A stretch of DNA of 64,000 nt from Acestrorhynchus altus (Eukaryota > Chordata > Actinopteri > Characiformes > Acestrorhynchidae), in the NCBI GenBank assembly GCA_034509495.1, contig CM067522.1, positions 14,830,168 through 14,894,167 on the forward strand. Reading direction: 5' to 3'. The translations under genes were made by a program, and so were the position numbers. The stretch's first letter is position 1, and each line of letters opens with the position of its first letter. Below the pieces are notes generated by a model. That model worked only from the letters and a program-made list of their open reading frames with translations. It was not told the origin of the DNA and made no database searches. Below are positions 13,473 through 24,499 of this stretch, one piece after another.

Positions 13473-13641
13473 CTGGGGTGTCCAATCTTATCCGCAAAGG
13501 GCCGATGTGGCTGAAGGTTGAAGCACACCTGATTCTGTTTGTTTAATCAGTTGGTCTCAGTCCTCAGGTAAACTCCTGCTCTGCTGGATCAAAATCCTGC
13601 CGCTACTCCGTCCCTTTATGGATAAGATTGGAAACCCTGCG
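13473..13641. mobile_element. short non-autonomous element with inverted ends
   Basis: The ends GGTGTCCAATCTTATCC (left) and GGATAAGATTGGAAACCC (right) are imperfect inverted repeats, giving a unit of about 168 bp. The flanks share GTTAGT, a possible worn 8-bp duplication of hAT type. The sequence resembles a repeat I have seen widely in otophysan genomes. Confidence 0.65.
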
Positions 13642-13674
13642 TTAGTCTGACAAACTGAAGAACGTACTCAAAAA

Positions 13675-13860
13675 TCATCAGTTAACACCTTCTTAATACA
13701 TTCATTACTACTAGTAACATTTAATAATGTTTTACAGAGTCAGTTAATAATTTGTCATTAATTAATTTACAATGAGACATTATTAAACCATTTAGTAATG
13801 TTTATTACTGTCACAAGTGTTAATTAATGGACCCTTATTGTAAAGTGTTGCCTATTTTAC
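13675..13860. repeat. AT-rich interspersed repeat
   Basis: Recurring TTAATAATG/CATTATTAA-type words and the ending TTATTGTAAAGTGTTGCC match a fish dispersed repeat I recognise. It lies directly next to the previous element. Confidence 0.45.
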
Positions 13861-14767
13861 ATGCAAATGTCATGTGACTCAGTATGGACATTTGAAAATG
13901 GCCACATACGAATAACAAATGTCACTAACTGATGTTATCATTCCAATGTGCTCCTGCTGGTCACTTGGCTGATTCCACTGTATAATGGGTGAAGATAGCC
14001 TGCCTCAACTTCCTGTAATTAGTGTTTTTACATTACCCAAACATTATTTGGTTCTTTGGTCCAGACCATGGTCACATGCTAATACAAATTGTATATTTCT
14101 CTTTAAGAAATACAATTTTCTTATATATTATGTTAACAGGAACTTTAATTAGTAGCATAAAGCTTTGGACATTCTTAATCAGACTATGTGGATGTGAGTG
14201 CCACTCAGTGATTTCATGTTCTAATGCTTTTGCTTGTATTTGTGATTAAGTATGATGATATAAATTACATAGCCATTTCACTAGTGTTTAGCTGGAGCTC
14301 ATTGGCAAGGATGTGTTGATTAGGATGTGATTTAGAACATAAGGCACATTTGTATCTTCTGTTGTTTGATGGGTGCTTCACTGACAGAGTTATAAGGTTG
14401 ATACTTGCAATCATCCCCTGATGAGAAGAAGACTGTGTAGTAGCCCTCATTAGCTCATCATTAAACCATGCTCCACAATGACTTGGAGCCTTTTTATATT
14501 GACGTCCATTAAAAATAAAGTTGCAGTTTTGGGGATATGATAAGGAAGTACATATACATACATAAATAAGTTTGGAAATCTAGTTTGTGTTAAATGATGC
14601 TATAATAACCTGATACATTTTGTGACATTTTGGTGGTATCACCCAACTCTAGTTAAAGGTGTAGGTTAAGTGTTAAGTGTCCCCCTAGTTATGATCAGGT
14701 CTTACCACAGTTCTCCCCATCTTCTTCTTCTCTCCACCCCCTCAACCCTGTGAATTCTTCTGCTGAG

Positions 14768-14768
<1 letters not shown>
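13861..14768. other. intronic stretch, no gene seen
   Basis: AT-rich unique-looking sequence. The short open frames carry no recognisable domain. Confidence 0.45.

Positions 14769-14839
<71 letters not shown>
14769..14839. repeat. (GT)n microsatellite
   Basis: An uninterrupted run of about 35 units. Confidence 0.95.
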
Positions 14840-14841
<2 letters not shown>

Positions 14842-14844
14842 GTA

Positions 14845-16540
14845 ATAGGTTTCAGGGGTCAGGCACCGCTGAGGACTGGGTCAGAGTAGCCACACAGTGA
14901 GAGAGAGGCTTGCACATGCTTCATCATTAAGCCATTAGAGGAGATGTGGGAAAGACACACACAGGTGACTGACTGACTGCCTCATGCTGATGTTTGTTTA
15001 CCAGTGTAATCAGAAGCAGACAGAAAAACACACACCTGAGGGAAAGCAGACAAGCTGCTCTCAGAGGAGAGCTCGCCTCATTTACTGTTTGGTGGAAGAC
15101 TTTTGGACCCCTGTATGTTTTTTTTTTGTTTGTTTTTTTTTTGTGATTTTGTGAAATCTGGTCTTTTATTTTGAATCATGTCTGAGTTTTGAAGTGTTTG
15201 CAGTCTTTTGCAGGCTTTTGCAGGCTTTTGCATCGCTCGAGGTCATAAATATGTAATAATGTAATGCTAGTAGATGCAGTAAGTCTGATTCATTATTACA
15301 CACTGTTCTCACTGAAAAAATGTCTCCACAAAATCAAGCCCTCAGAGGTACTGGAGATTCAGTGGTTGCCAGTATTATTTACTGCGTAACAAGTGGTCTT
15401 GTCTTTGTGTTGGTTGAAAGAAAACAACTTTGTGTAGTTTTCCATTCATTTCTACTCTTTATAATTGCTTCACTTACAGCTTTCTCTGCTAGTATTAAAA
15501 CATCCACACCTGAAAGCCCAGACCAAGGTATGACCCAGGATTCCTGTTTTTGTTGATATTATTCATAAAACATTATTTAAAACAAAGTTGCGAAAAAGAC
15601 ATGCAGGTGTCAATACCAGAGGAGGTGTGGTTACATCATCACTAACTCACTATCCTGAAAGGATTTTTGTTGGAAAAGTTTGATTTAGTTTTTTATAACA
15701 CAACAGGAATTCAGTACGCTTGCTGGAGGGATGGTGAATCAGTGTACATATTGGATCTTGGCCTTAACATCAATGTGGCTTCCTTTGCTGTGTATCTTGT
15801 TGCCAGTCATGAAGGGTTATGTAAAGGTGATGGTCATCTGCTGAAGATGTCTTGGAACAGAAAAGATTCTCTGCACCCTTCGTATACAGAAGGACGAGTA
15901 GGAAACGCACTGAAACATACTTTTGTGTCCCATTTTTCTCTTTTTTTTCTTTCTTTCTCTCCCTTTCTTTTTCTCATTTTGCCAAAAAAAAAAATTAATT
16001 GACCTATTTCCTCAGTTAGACCTCAATGTTTGTGTCACACACTTTTCTGTGTTAAACATAAAATGTTTTTTTAAATGGTCTTTAAAAATTGAATTCAATA
16101 GGACCTGTAGATACTCCTGTACATACAATTCAGTGCTCACACTGATATTTGACATGTAATTATGAAAGATGTGCTAAAAGCATAATTTTTAAATAAAAAA
16201 AAAATGAGGAAAGCTGCTAATATGTGAGGAAATCCACAGCTGTAATTCCATTTTTACGTCCACAGATTTGATGGCATTCAAATATGACGATCGAACCCAA
16301 TATGTGAATGTGGCTTTGCACATTTTCATGGGTTAATGAACGGCACCTGTATTGATCTGTATGGGAAATGTTTGTATGATACAGGAGTCATTTGAGAAGA
16401 AGGGGCACAGTGAGGGGTGTTTTGAGTGGGGGGGGGGTTCACAGCGGTCACTGTCGGTCTGGACTTTAAAAGGGAGATGGAGCTATCAAGATTGCGTATT
16501 GATGGAAGGGCTCGGGTGAGTGAACCCCAGCAGTTTGAAA
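14845..16540. other. intronic stretch, no gene seen
   Basis: Includes T-rich runs (15117-15142), a three-copy 10-bp repeat (CAGGCTTTTG type, 15203-15235), and open frames at 15320-15556 and 15667-16002 that have no recognisable domain and run into a T/C-rich tail. No gene is supported. Confidence 0.45.
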
Positions 16541-16554
16541 TAAACTCATAGTGT

Positions 16555-16735
16555 GCATTCATTACGGCCGGCCGCCGCTGCCTCCCTTAACCTTGAGCCA
16601 GTCGATAAGCTATTATAACCATGCAAATTGTGGCCAAATCAGAGATCTGACATATTGGAATTATATTCTCCCACAGCCGCTGGCTTATACATCATTATCG
16701 GACCACCGGCAACAATATGCAATATGCTTACTGTT
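16555..16735. promoter_or_regulatory. candidate conserved non-coding block with POU octamer
   Basis: Balanced, non-repetitive sequence containing an exact octamer ATGCAAAT at 16621-16628, and AGCTATTATAACC just before it. It has the feel of a conserved enhancer, but this could not be tested here. Confidence 0.35.
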
Positions 16736-16988
16736 GTTTTCCCTCTGTACTTTTTCATTAGGAATACAGGAGCGGGGTGAGGGATGGAATGAAAACAAGT
16801 GTTGTTCTAGGCTCTCGGTTAGTCGGGTAACCTTTTGCACGCTGATGCCAAGTCTTACTGGTGAGGGCAGGATGATGTAATGTGGTGTAATGCCTGTGTA
16901 AACACCCCAGTTGTCCTTGTCCTTGGAAATGTCAATAGGTGTGCGTTAGCGAGGAGCGAGGCTGGTGGGTCAGGCTGGGCAGCCCTGC

Positions 16989-17022
<34 letters not shown>

Positions 17023-17038
17023 CGTGTGTGTGTGTGTA
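16989..17038. repeat. (GT)n with CGCGCG interruption
   Basis: Alternating purine-pyrimidine run, GT units with a central CGCGCG. Confidence 0.9.
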
Positions 17039-17459
17039 TGTTGTACATCACCATCAGAGTGTGGCTTGAATGCCAGGTATAGCTTTACCCTTCACAAATA
17101 TGACTATGTTCATGTGTGATGTCATTTTTTCCAAACTCCTGGGGGGAAAACCCTAACAGAACAAAATCTTTGTATATTTTCATCTTTCTTCTAATCCTTT
17201 GACAGATTTTTTTCTCATCTTTGCACAACAAGAAATGATGATATGAAGAAAAATCCAGCCCATCCCATTTTGGGTGATTTTTGGATCTCTGTTTCTATTT
17301 GGTCTGTCAATGTCAAACCTGAACTAGCCTGACATTTCAACTTGCACATTTGATGATGACAAAGTTTACAGCAATGTTCAACAGGACTTTGTGTACTGTG
17401 GTATCTAGAACTAGCCGTGGTTAGATCACTGACATGATAAGGGACACTTTACACTTATT

Positions 17460-17645
17460 TGTTGTTTTTTCCCCCAATTTACCCTCCAAATTGGAAGTGC
17501 CAATTATCCAACCCCATTAAAACTCCCTATCACATGCTCCTGACACTTGAAGGGTGACGACAAGCACATGCCTCCTCTGATACATTTGAAGCCAGCCACC
17601 ACCTCTTTTCGCCAAACCTGCTATCCTGAGATCATAGTGTTAGAA
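17460..17645. repeat. interspersed repeat (unclassified)
   Basis: CAATTTACCCTCCAAATTGG followed by GAAGTGCCAATTATCC, GACAAGCACATGCCTCCTCT and GAAGCCAGCCACCACCTC is a fish repeat I recognise. A fragment of the same repeat lies at about 42435-42520. Confidence 0.55.
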
Positions 17646-17827
17646 CATTAGAACGCTGAAGATATCATTTGTGTTCACTCAAATTAGGTTCAAATTATTG
17701 AATATCAAGTCAAATTGAATTGTCAGTTGAGTGCATCATTAAAACTCTACTAGTGTTTAGAGATGGTTCAGAGATATCTGGGATAATTGGGAAATTAGCT
17801 TTTCTTCTTAATATAACACTTTATAAA

Positions 17828-19235
17828 ACTCCCCTCCAAAAGTAGTGGAATACTGAGGTCAATCCCTTTATTTCTATTTCTGTAGACTGAAAACCTTTCT
17901 GTCTGGCATTAAAAGAAGAATATAAGACACAATATCATCATTTCAGCTTTTATTTTCAGGTATTTACATCTGATACACACTTAAGAAGATAACACCTTTT
18001 TGTCTGAAACAACCCATTTTTCTTGTGAACATAAATATTACAATGTGTGATTGACAGGTCCCAAAATGTGTCCTGTTCCATTGATTATTCAAAGAATACT
18101 GAATGTCTACAGTAAGTTTCAGATTTGGGTTTAGCCTGTGCTGGCTGTGCATTTATAGTTAGAGCAGTAAACATGAAAAGCAGAGAGCTGTCTATGGGTG
18201 AAAAACAAGCAGCTGTGAAGCTGAGAGAAGATGGAAAATCAATCAGAGCCATTGCATAAATATTGTCAATGGTTGGCCAGTACAACAATTTGGAAAGTCC
18301 TGAAGAGAAAAGTCATCACTGGTGTTCTTAGTAACAGATGTTCAAAAGGTAGAACAGGGAAAGCAACAACAGATGATGACAGAAACTGTATGTTGCTGTA
18401 AAGAAAGACCCTAAAAACACTGTTAGTGACATCAGCAACAACTTCCAGTTGGCAGGAGTGAAGGTTTCACAATCTTCTTTTTCATAGAAGACTTCATGAA
18501 CAAAAAGTACAAAGGCTTCAGCAGAGTGCAAACCACTAATTAGCAAAAAGAACAGGAAGACCAGGCTGGAATTGGCCAAGAAGTACAGAGAGAAGCCTCT
18601 GTGAAACACAATGGAGGTAACATCATGGCTTGGGCTTGCATGGCTTCTTCTGGAACTGGCTTGTTTATCTTCATTGATGATGTGATGCATGATGGCAGCT
18701 CAGATGTCTACAGAAACATTTTGTCTGTCAGTTTAAAGAAAGATGCAGCCAAGCTGATTAGGAGATCCTTCATCATGCAGCAGGAAAATGATGCAAATAG
18801 CTGCTAAAACGTCAGGGGCAAGAAGTGGAAGGTTTTAGATTGGTCTGGTCAATCTCCAGACTTAATCCATATAGAACTGCATTTTACCTGCTAAAGAGGA
18901 GATCGAAGGGAGTAACCACTCAAAACAAACACCAACTGAATGAGGCTGCAGTGAAAGCCTGGAAATGCATCACAAAAGAAGAATGCAAAAGTTTAGTTAG
19001 TGCAAGCAAAGGATTTTCAACTAATATTAGGTCTTATTCACTTTAATCTATTTGAAGTTTATCTTTTTTAATACTTTTACTCACAAGAAAAATGGGTGGG
19101 TTCTGTGCTATCTTTGGAACTGTGTATCAGATCCAGATAAAAATACCTGAAAAAGTTTGTCACAAACCAAATGTTTTAGTGTACAACCAGAATAAAGGGA
19201 TTGGTCTCACTGTTCTAAAACATTTGGAGGGGAGT
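17828..19235 (+). mobile_element. near full-length, inactive Tc1/mariner-like transposon
   Basis: The two ends share ACTCCCCTCCAAA (17828-17840) and its reverse complement (19223-19235). Similarity then continues for about 200 bases, including ACCCATTTTTCTTGTGA in both arms, so the terminal inverted repeats are long. TA dinucleotides flank both sides. Fragments of transposase read on the + strand. The helix-turn-helix part lies near 18195-18260 (GEKQAAVKLREDGKSIRAI). A middle part holds FHRRLHEQK, and the catalytic part holds GGNIMAWACMASSGTG and SGQSPDLNP. Stops and frameshifts separate these pieces. Total length about 1.4 kb, usual for Tc1 elements. Confidence 0.85.
18120..19046 (+). pseudogene. 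Tc1-like transposase pseudogene
   Basis: Three frames are needed to follow the protein from the DNA-binding domain (about 18190) to the last helix (EECKSLVSASKGF near 18980). The SPDLNP motif of the DDE catalytic domain is retained, but the following IENLW segment is altered to a form lacking the expected residue order. At least one in-frame stop follows the helix-turn-helix region. No functional protein can be made. Confidence 0.8.
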
Positions 19236-19344
19236 ATATATTATGAAGTTGGGATACTAATAGACATCAATTAAGAAATAACATGGAATTGCTGTAATTA
19301 AAAAAATCAGCAAACATTTTCTGTGTTCCCATATATTCAAGACA

Positions 19345-20545
19345 TACAGTGCATCCAGACATTATCCACAGCGCTTCACTTCTGGCACATTTTATGTTAC
19401 AGCCTTATTCCCAAACAGATTCAGTTCATTCACAGCCTTTGCTCAATACTTTTTTGAAGCATATTTTTTAGCAATTACAGCCTCAACTCTTTTTGAGTAT
19501 GATGCTCAAGCTTTTCACACCTGTTTTTGGGAGGTTTCCCCCATTCTTCTTTGCAGAACCTCTCAAGTTTCATCAATTGGATGGGGAGCATCAGTGCACA
19601 GTCATTTTAAGATCTCCAGAGATGTTCAATCAGGTTTAAGACTGGGCTCTGGCTGGTCCACTCAAGGACATTCACAGAGTTGTCCTGAAGCTACTCCTTT
19701 GTTATCTTTGCTGTGTGCTTAGAGCTGTTGTCTTGATGGCAGATAAACCTTCATGCCAGTATGAGTTCCAGAGCACTCTGGAGTAGCGCTCTTGATGACA
19801 GGTCATTAGTGATGTCACTGTACATCGCTGCAGTCACGTTCCCTCGGTCTTGATTAGTCTCTCAGTTCCTGCTGCAGTAAAACGTCCCCACAGCATCCAC
19901 CACCATGCTTCACTGTAGAAATGATATTGGCTAGGTGATGAACAGTGCCTGGTTTCCTCCTGACATGATACTTGGTTTTCAGACCAAAACGTTAAGTCTT
20001 TTTGTTTCTCATGGTCTGAGAGTTCTTTAGGTGCCTTTTGGCAAACTCCAGATGGGCTGTCATGTGCCTTTTACTGAGGAATACAGGCCTGATTGGTGGA
20101 GTCCTCCTGTAACTTCTTCCATTTATGGATGATGGAGGCCATTGTGTTCATTGGGGCCTTCAATGCAGCAGAATTTTTCCTATACCCTTCCCCAGATCTG
20201 TGTCTCGATACAATCCTGTCAGTTCCTACAGCCTACAGACAGTTCCTTAGAATTCATGGCTTGGTTTGTGCTCTGACATACACTGTCTACTATGTGACCT
20301 TATATAAACAGGGGTGCGTCTTTCCAAATCATGTCCAATCAACTGAATTTACCACGGGTGTCCAATAAGGCTGTAGAAATTTAAAATTACAAAAAGAAAT
20401 TACAAACTTTTCTGACTTTGTCATTGTGGGGTATTGTGTGTAGAATTTTGTGGGAAAAAAATAATTTAATAAATTTTGGAATAAGGCTGTAACAATACAA
20501 AATGTTCAAGAAACGAAGTGCTGTTAATATTTCCCGGATGCGCTG
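19345..20545 (-). mobile_element. near full-length, inactive Tc1/mariner-like transposon, opposite orientation
   Basis: The left end reads CAGTGCATCCAGACATTATC then ACAGCGCTTCAC and TTACAGCCTTATTCC. The reverse complement of the right end reads GCATCCGGGAAATATTAAC, then ACAGCACTTCG and TTACAGCCTTATTCC, so the arms are inverted repeats of about 100-200 bp. The interior reads as degraded transposase on the minus strand (for example, the run around 19870-19990 corresponds to the VKHGGG part of the catalytic domain). It is a family I recognise as widespread in fish genomes. It starts about 110 bp after the previous element. Confidence 0.8.
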
Positions 20546-20601
20546 ATCGGCTCGTTTGCATTGTCTTTTCCAAGATGCACATAACAGTAAGGATTATATG
20601 A

Positions 20602-20603
<2 letters not shown>

Positions 20604-20672
<69 letters not shown>
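20604..20672. repeat. (CA)n microsatellite
   Basis: An uninterrupted run of about 33 units just past the Tc1-like element. The Cys-Val repeat open frames are artefacts. Confidence 0.95.
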
Positions 20673-20677
<5 letters not shown>

Positions 20678-20689
20678 GAATAAATACAA

Positions 20690-21160
20690 ACATTTGTATA
20701 TATCATTTTATTAGTTCAGAATTAAAACTGCTTGGTTTTTTTTTTAATAAATATAAATGATTTATTGATTTCATCATTTAAAATTAGATGTTTCAACTGT
20801 TATTAATGGTACTTATCAATATATATCTATTACAGTTATGCAAATGAACTAGTGGTAATTGGTGTCTATTAAAAGCTATAATGCTTTGTAACAATGAAAT
20901 TATGAAAAATAATTTCTTGTAACAATTTGCAAAAACTCCCCAGCCGCCCCAAATTAAAGGGCATTTATTGGAATTTATTCCCATGTTTTGCTACCCTGTG
21001 TTCCAGCATCATCACTAGGACATGATTGGATGGATTGACTGTCCAGTTGGCATCCCTGGTGTGCAATGGCAGAGGGTGAACAGGGGTCCACTGGAGAGCA
21101 AGGTTCATGCAGCCTTGTAGGATTTGCCAGCCGCCCAGCATTCTAAAATACACAAATTTG
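20690..21160. other. intronic stretch, no gene seen
   Basis: AT-rich to about 20940, then a more balanced part (20940-21150) with no recognisable exon. Confidence 0.45.
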
Positions 21161-21164
21161 TTCC

Positions 21165-21510
21165 ACCAAGTTTTCCGATGGCTCGCAGATGGGCAGCGAT
21201 TAATCAGAGAGGTAACTGTGAAGTAGTTTGCAATTAGACGGCAAAGCTCTGAAGCATGCTAATTGAATCAGAAAATTAGAGAGACTGTGTGGTAATTGGC
21301 CAGTTCCCATGCAGCAGGTGCCAGCCCACTCGACTGTGGAACAAGGTATTTAAGTCACATTAGCCAGAGTAAAAATATTCCTTGATATGGAACACTTAGA
21401 TTTTCTGCTCGTTTTCACCGGCGATGTCACCGGCGGCGGACCCAGCGCAATTACGACAAGCACCGCCGCACAGGAAATCGACTTTCCGCAATCCGCCTCC
21501 TCTCCTGGAA
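21165..21510. promoter_or_regulatory. candidate conserved non-coding block
   Basis: Non-repetitive, with GCGATTAATCAG (21196), GCAATTAG (21230), GCTAATTGAATCAG (21258) and GTGGTAATTGG (21290). The homeodomain-like sites cluster within 110 bases, followed by a GC-rich section. Confidence 0.38.
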
Positions 21511-21857
21511 AAAGGGAGAGAATAGAGGGGGGGGGAATGGCGTGACAGGAAGTCACAACTCATTAGTGGTGGCCACAGCTTGGATTTACCACTGTGTGCC
21601 TGTTTTTTTTACACCACCTGATCTGATAAAGATTTTTTTTTTAAATCTTTTCATATGGTGTTGGTTTCTTTGAAGACTGCTTGGAAAGCTAGCTAACTAG
21701 CCTCTAAGGCTGTATTTCACAGCTTCTATCCAATCCTTTGTTTACTGCATGCCAATACAGTAACATGCCATTTTCATGTGACAGTGTCACACAGAGGCAT
21801 ATCTTCAGTTCCATTATGTAAACACAGATGCAGTAGAGAAAAGTTAGACATTCATTA

Positions 21858-21965
21858 GCAGGGCTGGACTGGCAACTTAAATCAGCCCTGGACTATTATA
21901 CTGACCGGTCCATTTTCCGTGAATGTGTGGGTGGGTTGGATGGGGGGTCCCTTTTGATTGGTTCT
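21858..21965 (+). repeat. dispersed repeat fragment
   Basis: GGGCTGGACTGGCAAC begins a fish repeat I recognise. A related start occurs at about 46207 (GTGATGGATTGGCCATCGGG). Confidence 0.4.
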
Positions 21966-22059
21966 GTTTTGTTAAAGGGCAGGGGGTTCCTTTTGGTCCA
22001 TTTTGTCCATTTGTAGTTTGGGGAGGGGGGTTAATTTTAATTTATCACTTCACTTACAG

Positions 22060-22272
22060 CAGTTGTTCTCAACCTCATGGCCCATCTGATTATAACTAGA
22101 ACGCATAACGGCCCACAAGAAAATAAATCTCAACTTTTGAGAAATAGGGCCTGATTTATTATTTAAAGTGACATTTCACAAAATGTCCCCTGGAGCCCCC
22201 CTGACCACTAGTGCTTCACGGCCCACTGGTGGTCCTGGAACCAGGACCTGAGAACCAGGTTGAGAAATCCTG
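22060..22272. mobile_element. hAT-like non-autonomous element with exact 8-bp target duplication
   Basis: The unit begins CAGTTGTTCTCAACCT and ends AGGTTGAGAAATCCTG, imperfect inverted repeats of about 16 bp. It is flanked on both sides by ACTTACAG (22052-22059 and 22273-22280), an exact 8-bp duplication as made by hAT transposases. Length 213 bp, no coding capacity. Confidence 0.85.
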
Positions 22273-22670
22273 ACTTACAGCAGTATAGCCTGTATAGAGA
22301 TAAACAGAAAATCCAAAGGGCTGGTGACTTTTCACAGGGTTTAATAAATGTGTTAACGGCTCCGGCTCTGCGGTTTCCACTGCGTCTGTCTCAGGAAATT
22401 CCTACACACTCGACAGTATGTGTACTTTGACCTCAATGCTAATATTTTGATTGGATTTGAAATCTGTTTATTCATCAGCCACACCAAGATACCGTACTTA
22501 TGGACTTCCATACACACCCTGCTACTAAAGTTGCCAGGGTCTTTGGCAGTTTAATGCCCCATTGCTCCATGGGAGTGATTGAAATATTTTCTACTGTGTT
22601 TCTGTGTCAGAGTCTGATTTATGATAGCAGTGTTAATGGAGTTTAACCACAAGCCTGTGTTTCTAGGCTG

Positions 22671-22672
<2 letters not shown>

Positions 22673-22753
<81 letters not shown>

Positions 22754-22775
22754 CGCGCATGTGTGTATGTGTTTG
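22673..22775. repeat. (GT)n-(CG)n alternating tract
   Basis: About 36 GT units run into a perfect CG run (22745-22758) and more GT. All are alternating purine-pyrimidine. Confidence 0.95.
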
Positions 22776-22789
22776 TGTGTTAAAAGAGC

Positions 22790-22990
22790 AAAGGATGGCT
22801 TCAGCCTCTCTCACCTCATCTTCCCCCAGTGGACCCGGCTCCTGACAGCGCTGACAAACATGAAAAACCAGGAGAGAAATTAAAAATTGATCACATCGCG
22901 GCGGGATTTGCGCCGACTTTGGGCTTGTGCGCTATCAGCGAGTCCCCTTTGTGAGTGCGGTGCAGAGGCAGACGTTCTTTCAGGCCTGCC
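22790..22990. promoter_or_regulatory. candidate conserved non-coding block
   Basis: A balanced block with AAATTAAAAATTGATCAC (22877) and a GC-rich core (GCGGCGGGATTTGCGCCGAC near 22899). No repeat or domain seen. Confidence 0.3.
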
Positions 22991-23092
22991 AGAATGACAG
23001 AAAGAGCAAGTGAGAGTGAGACGCAGAGGGAGAAATCCCAGAGTGCAGGCGTGTGCACAGAGCTTTAAACCAGGCCCTGTTCCTCAGCACTG

Positions 23093-23095
<3 letters not shown>

Positions 23096-23129
<34 letters not shown>

Positions 23130-23135
23130 ACACAC
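23096..23135. repeat. (CA)n microsatellite
   Basis: CA run with one TA interruption. Confidence 0.9.
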
Positions 23136-23169
23136 CTGCAGCAGGAGCATCCAGAGTCACTCCTCCTGC

Positions 23170-23895
23170 TCTTGTGCTCTCTCTCTCTCTATCCCTATCC
23201 CTCTGCTTTTCTTTCATTCGTTCTTATCTTTTTTCTCTTCCTTACTCTTTTACTCTTTCTACTCCACATTCTGCCTCTCTCACTCATGTTCTCCCGGTCT
23301 GTAGCCTCTTCACTTTTTGTAGTCTCTCTCTCTCTCTCTCTTTCCTCTTTCTCATCTCTCTCTCCCATCTGTCTCATCTCTCTATTTTGTCTCTTTTTGT
23401 GCCTTTGTCATGTGTGTGTATTCTGTCTCTTTAGTGTCTGCCTCTCTCTCTCCCTCCTTTGCTCTTTTTTAGCCTCTTACACTTTCTTTCTCTCTCTCTC
23501 ACTCTCTATCATCTCTATTTTGTTTCTTTTAGTCTCTTTCTCTCTGCAATTTTTTACTTTTGACTTATCTCCCTCTTTCCTCTGTTGTTCCTTTTCTATC
23601 CCATTCTTACCATTTCTTGGTCTGCCTCTCTTTCTCAAATCTCTCTTTTTTACTCTCTCTCTCTCTCATATCTCACTCCCTGTTTCCCATTTTTTACGCT
23701 TACTCTGTCCAGTCTCTCTTCCAATATGTTTCTCTAACATTCTTTCTTTCTCTCTCTCTCTCTTTACTTTCTCTTCTCTTCCTTCTTCGTTTCTCTCCCT
23801 CATTTTTCTTACTCCCCCCAATCTTTCCATTTCTCTGTCTCCCTCTGATACCCTCCCTCTCCTACTGTCTTTCTCGTCCTCTCTTTCAGACCCTC
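23170..23895. repeat. 0.7-kb polypyrimidine tract
   Basis: Almost entirely C and T on the + strand, with many short TCTC runs and few purines. The composition alone explains the long open frames on both strands (Leu/Ser-rich on +, Glu/Arg-rich on -). No start context, signal peptide with conserved domain, or codon structure supports a gene. Confidence 0.9.
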
Positions 23896-23984
23896 TCAGC
23901 ATGCATAGCCTCTCCCCAGTTTTGATATCTTCATCTGTGCTGCCAAAGCGGCAGGCTCTCTGGCATGTGTGAACTCGGCTGAAA

Positions 23985-24120
23985 GTGGATTACACTCTGC
24001 CTGTCTTTCGCCTCATATGTATTACTTATTTAACACTAAACTCTCGCAGGGCCACGCACCAGCGTTGTTACAGATTTAGAGGAAAATATTTGCATATTAG
24101 GGGAATTGGGGAAGAGCAAC
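23985..24120. promoter_or_regulatory. candidate conserved non-coding block with POU octamer
   Basis: Non-repetitive sequence directly after the pyrimidine tract. It contains ATTTGCAT at 24088-24095 in the context GGAAAATATTTGCATATTAG. Confidence 0.35.
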
Positions 24121-24129
24121 AGTGTATGA

Positions 24130-24480
24130 GTGAGTGCGTGTGAGCATGCATTTGTGTATTAACCAGTGTGGTTGGCTATTTACGAGTGCGTTGGAGTATG
24201 TAGACCCGTATCTCATTGTTCTTTTATGCATGATTGAATTCTGTGGTCCATCAATCAGATCTCGATGTGAGCTCACATCTCTAGCAGTGGAGGAGTGTCC
24301 AGTGTGTAAACAGGTTGATGTAAATGAATGTCATGTATTCATTCTCCTTGTAATGAGTTTGTGGAAACATGATGAGACTGTGATTCACAGTAGTTTTAGG
24401 TTTCTTATCTCTGCTTTGAAATGCATACCTCATTTTATTTTGTCCAGTGATAGCAGGTGCAGAATTCATACACATTCATT
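24130..24480. other. intronic stretch, no gene seen
   Basis: Unique-looking sequence with an open frame lacking any recognisable domain. Confidence 0.4.
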
Positions 24481-24499
24481 TTACAGAAGAATAATCTCA

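Noticed and set aside
18120..19046. Active Tc1 transposase
   Set aside because: Stops and frameshifts interrupt the protein, and catalytic motifs are altered.
23010..23972. Longest open frame in the window (320 codons)
   Set aside because: It is a translation of a CA repeat and a 0.7-kb pyrimidine tract, almost all Leu, Ser and Phe. No domain, no conserved start context, and open frames on both strands follow from composition.
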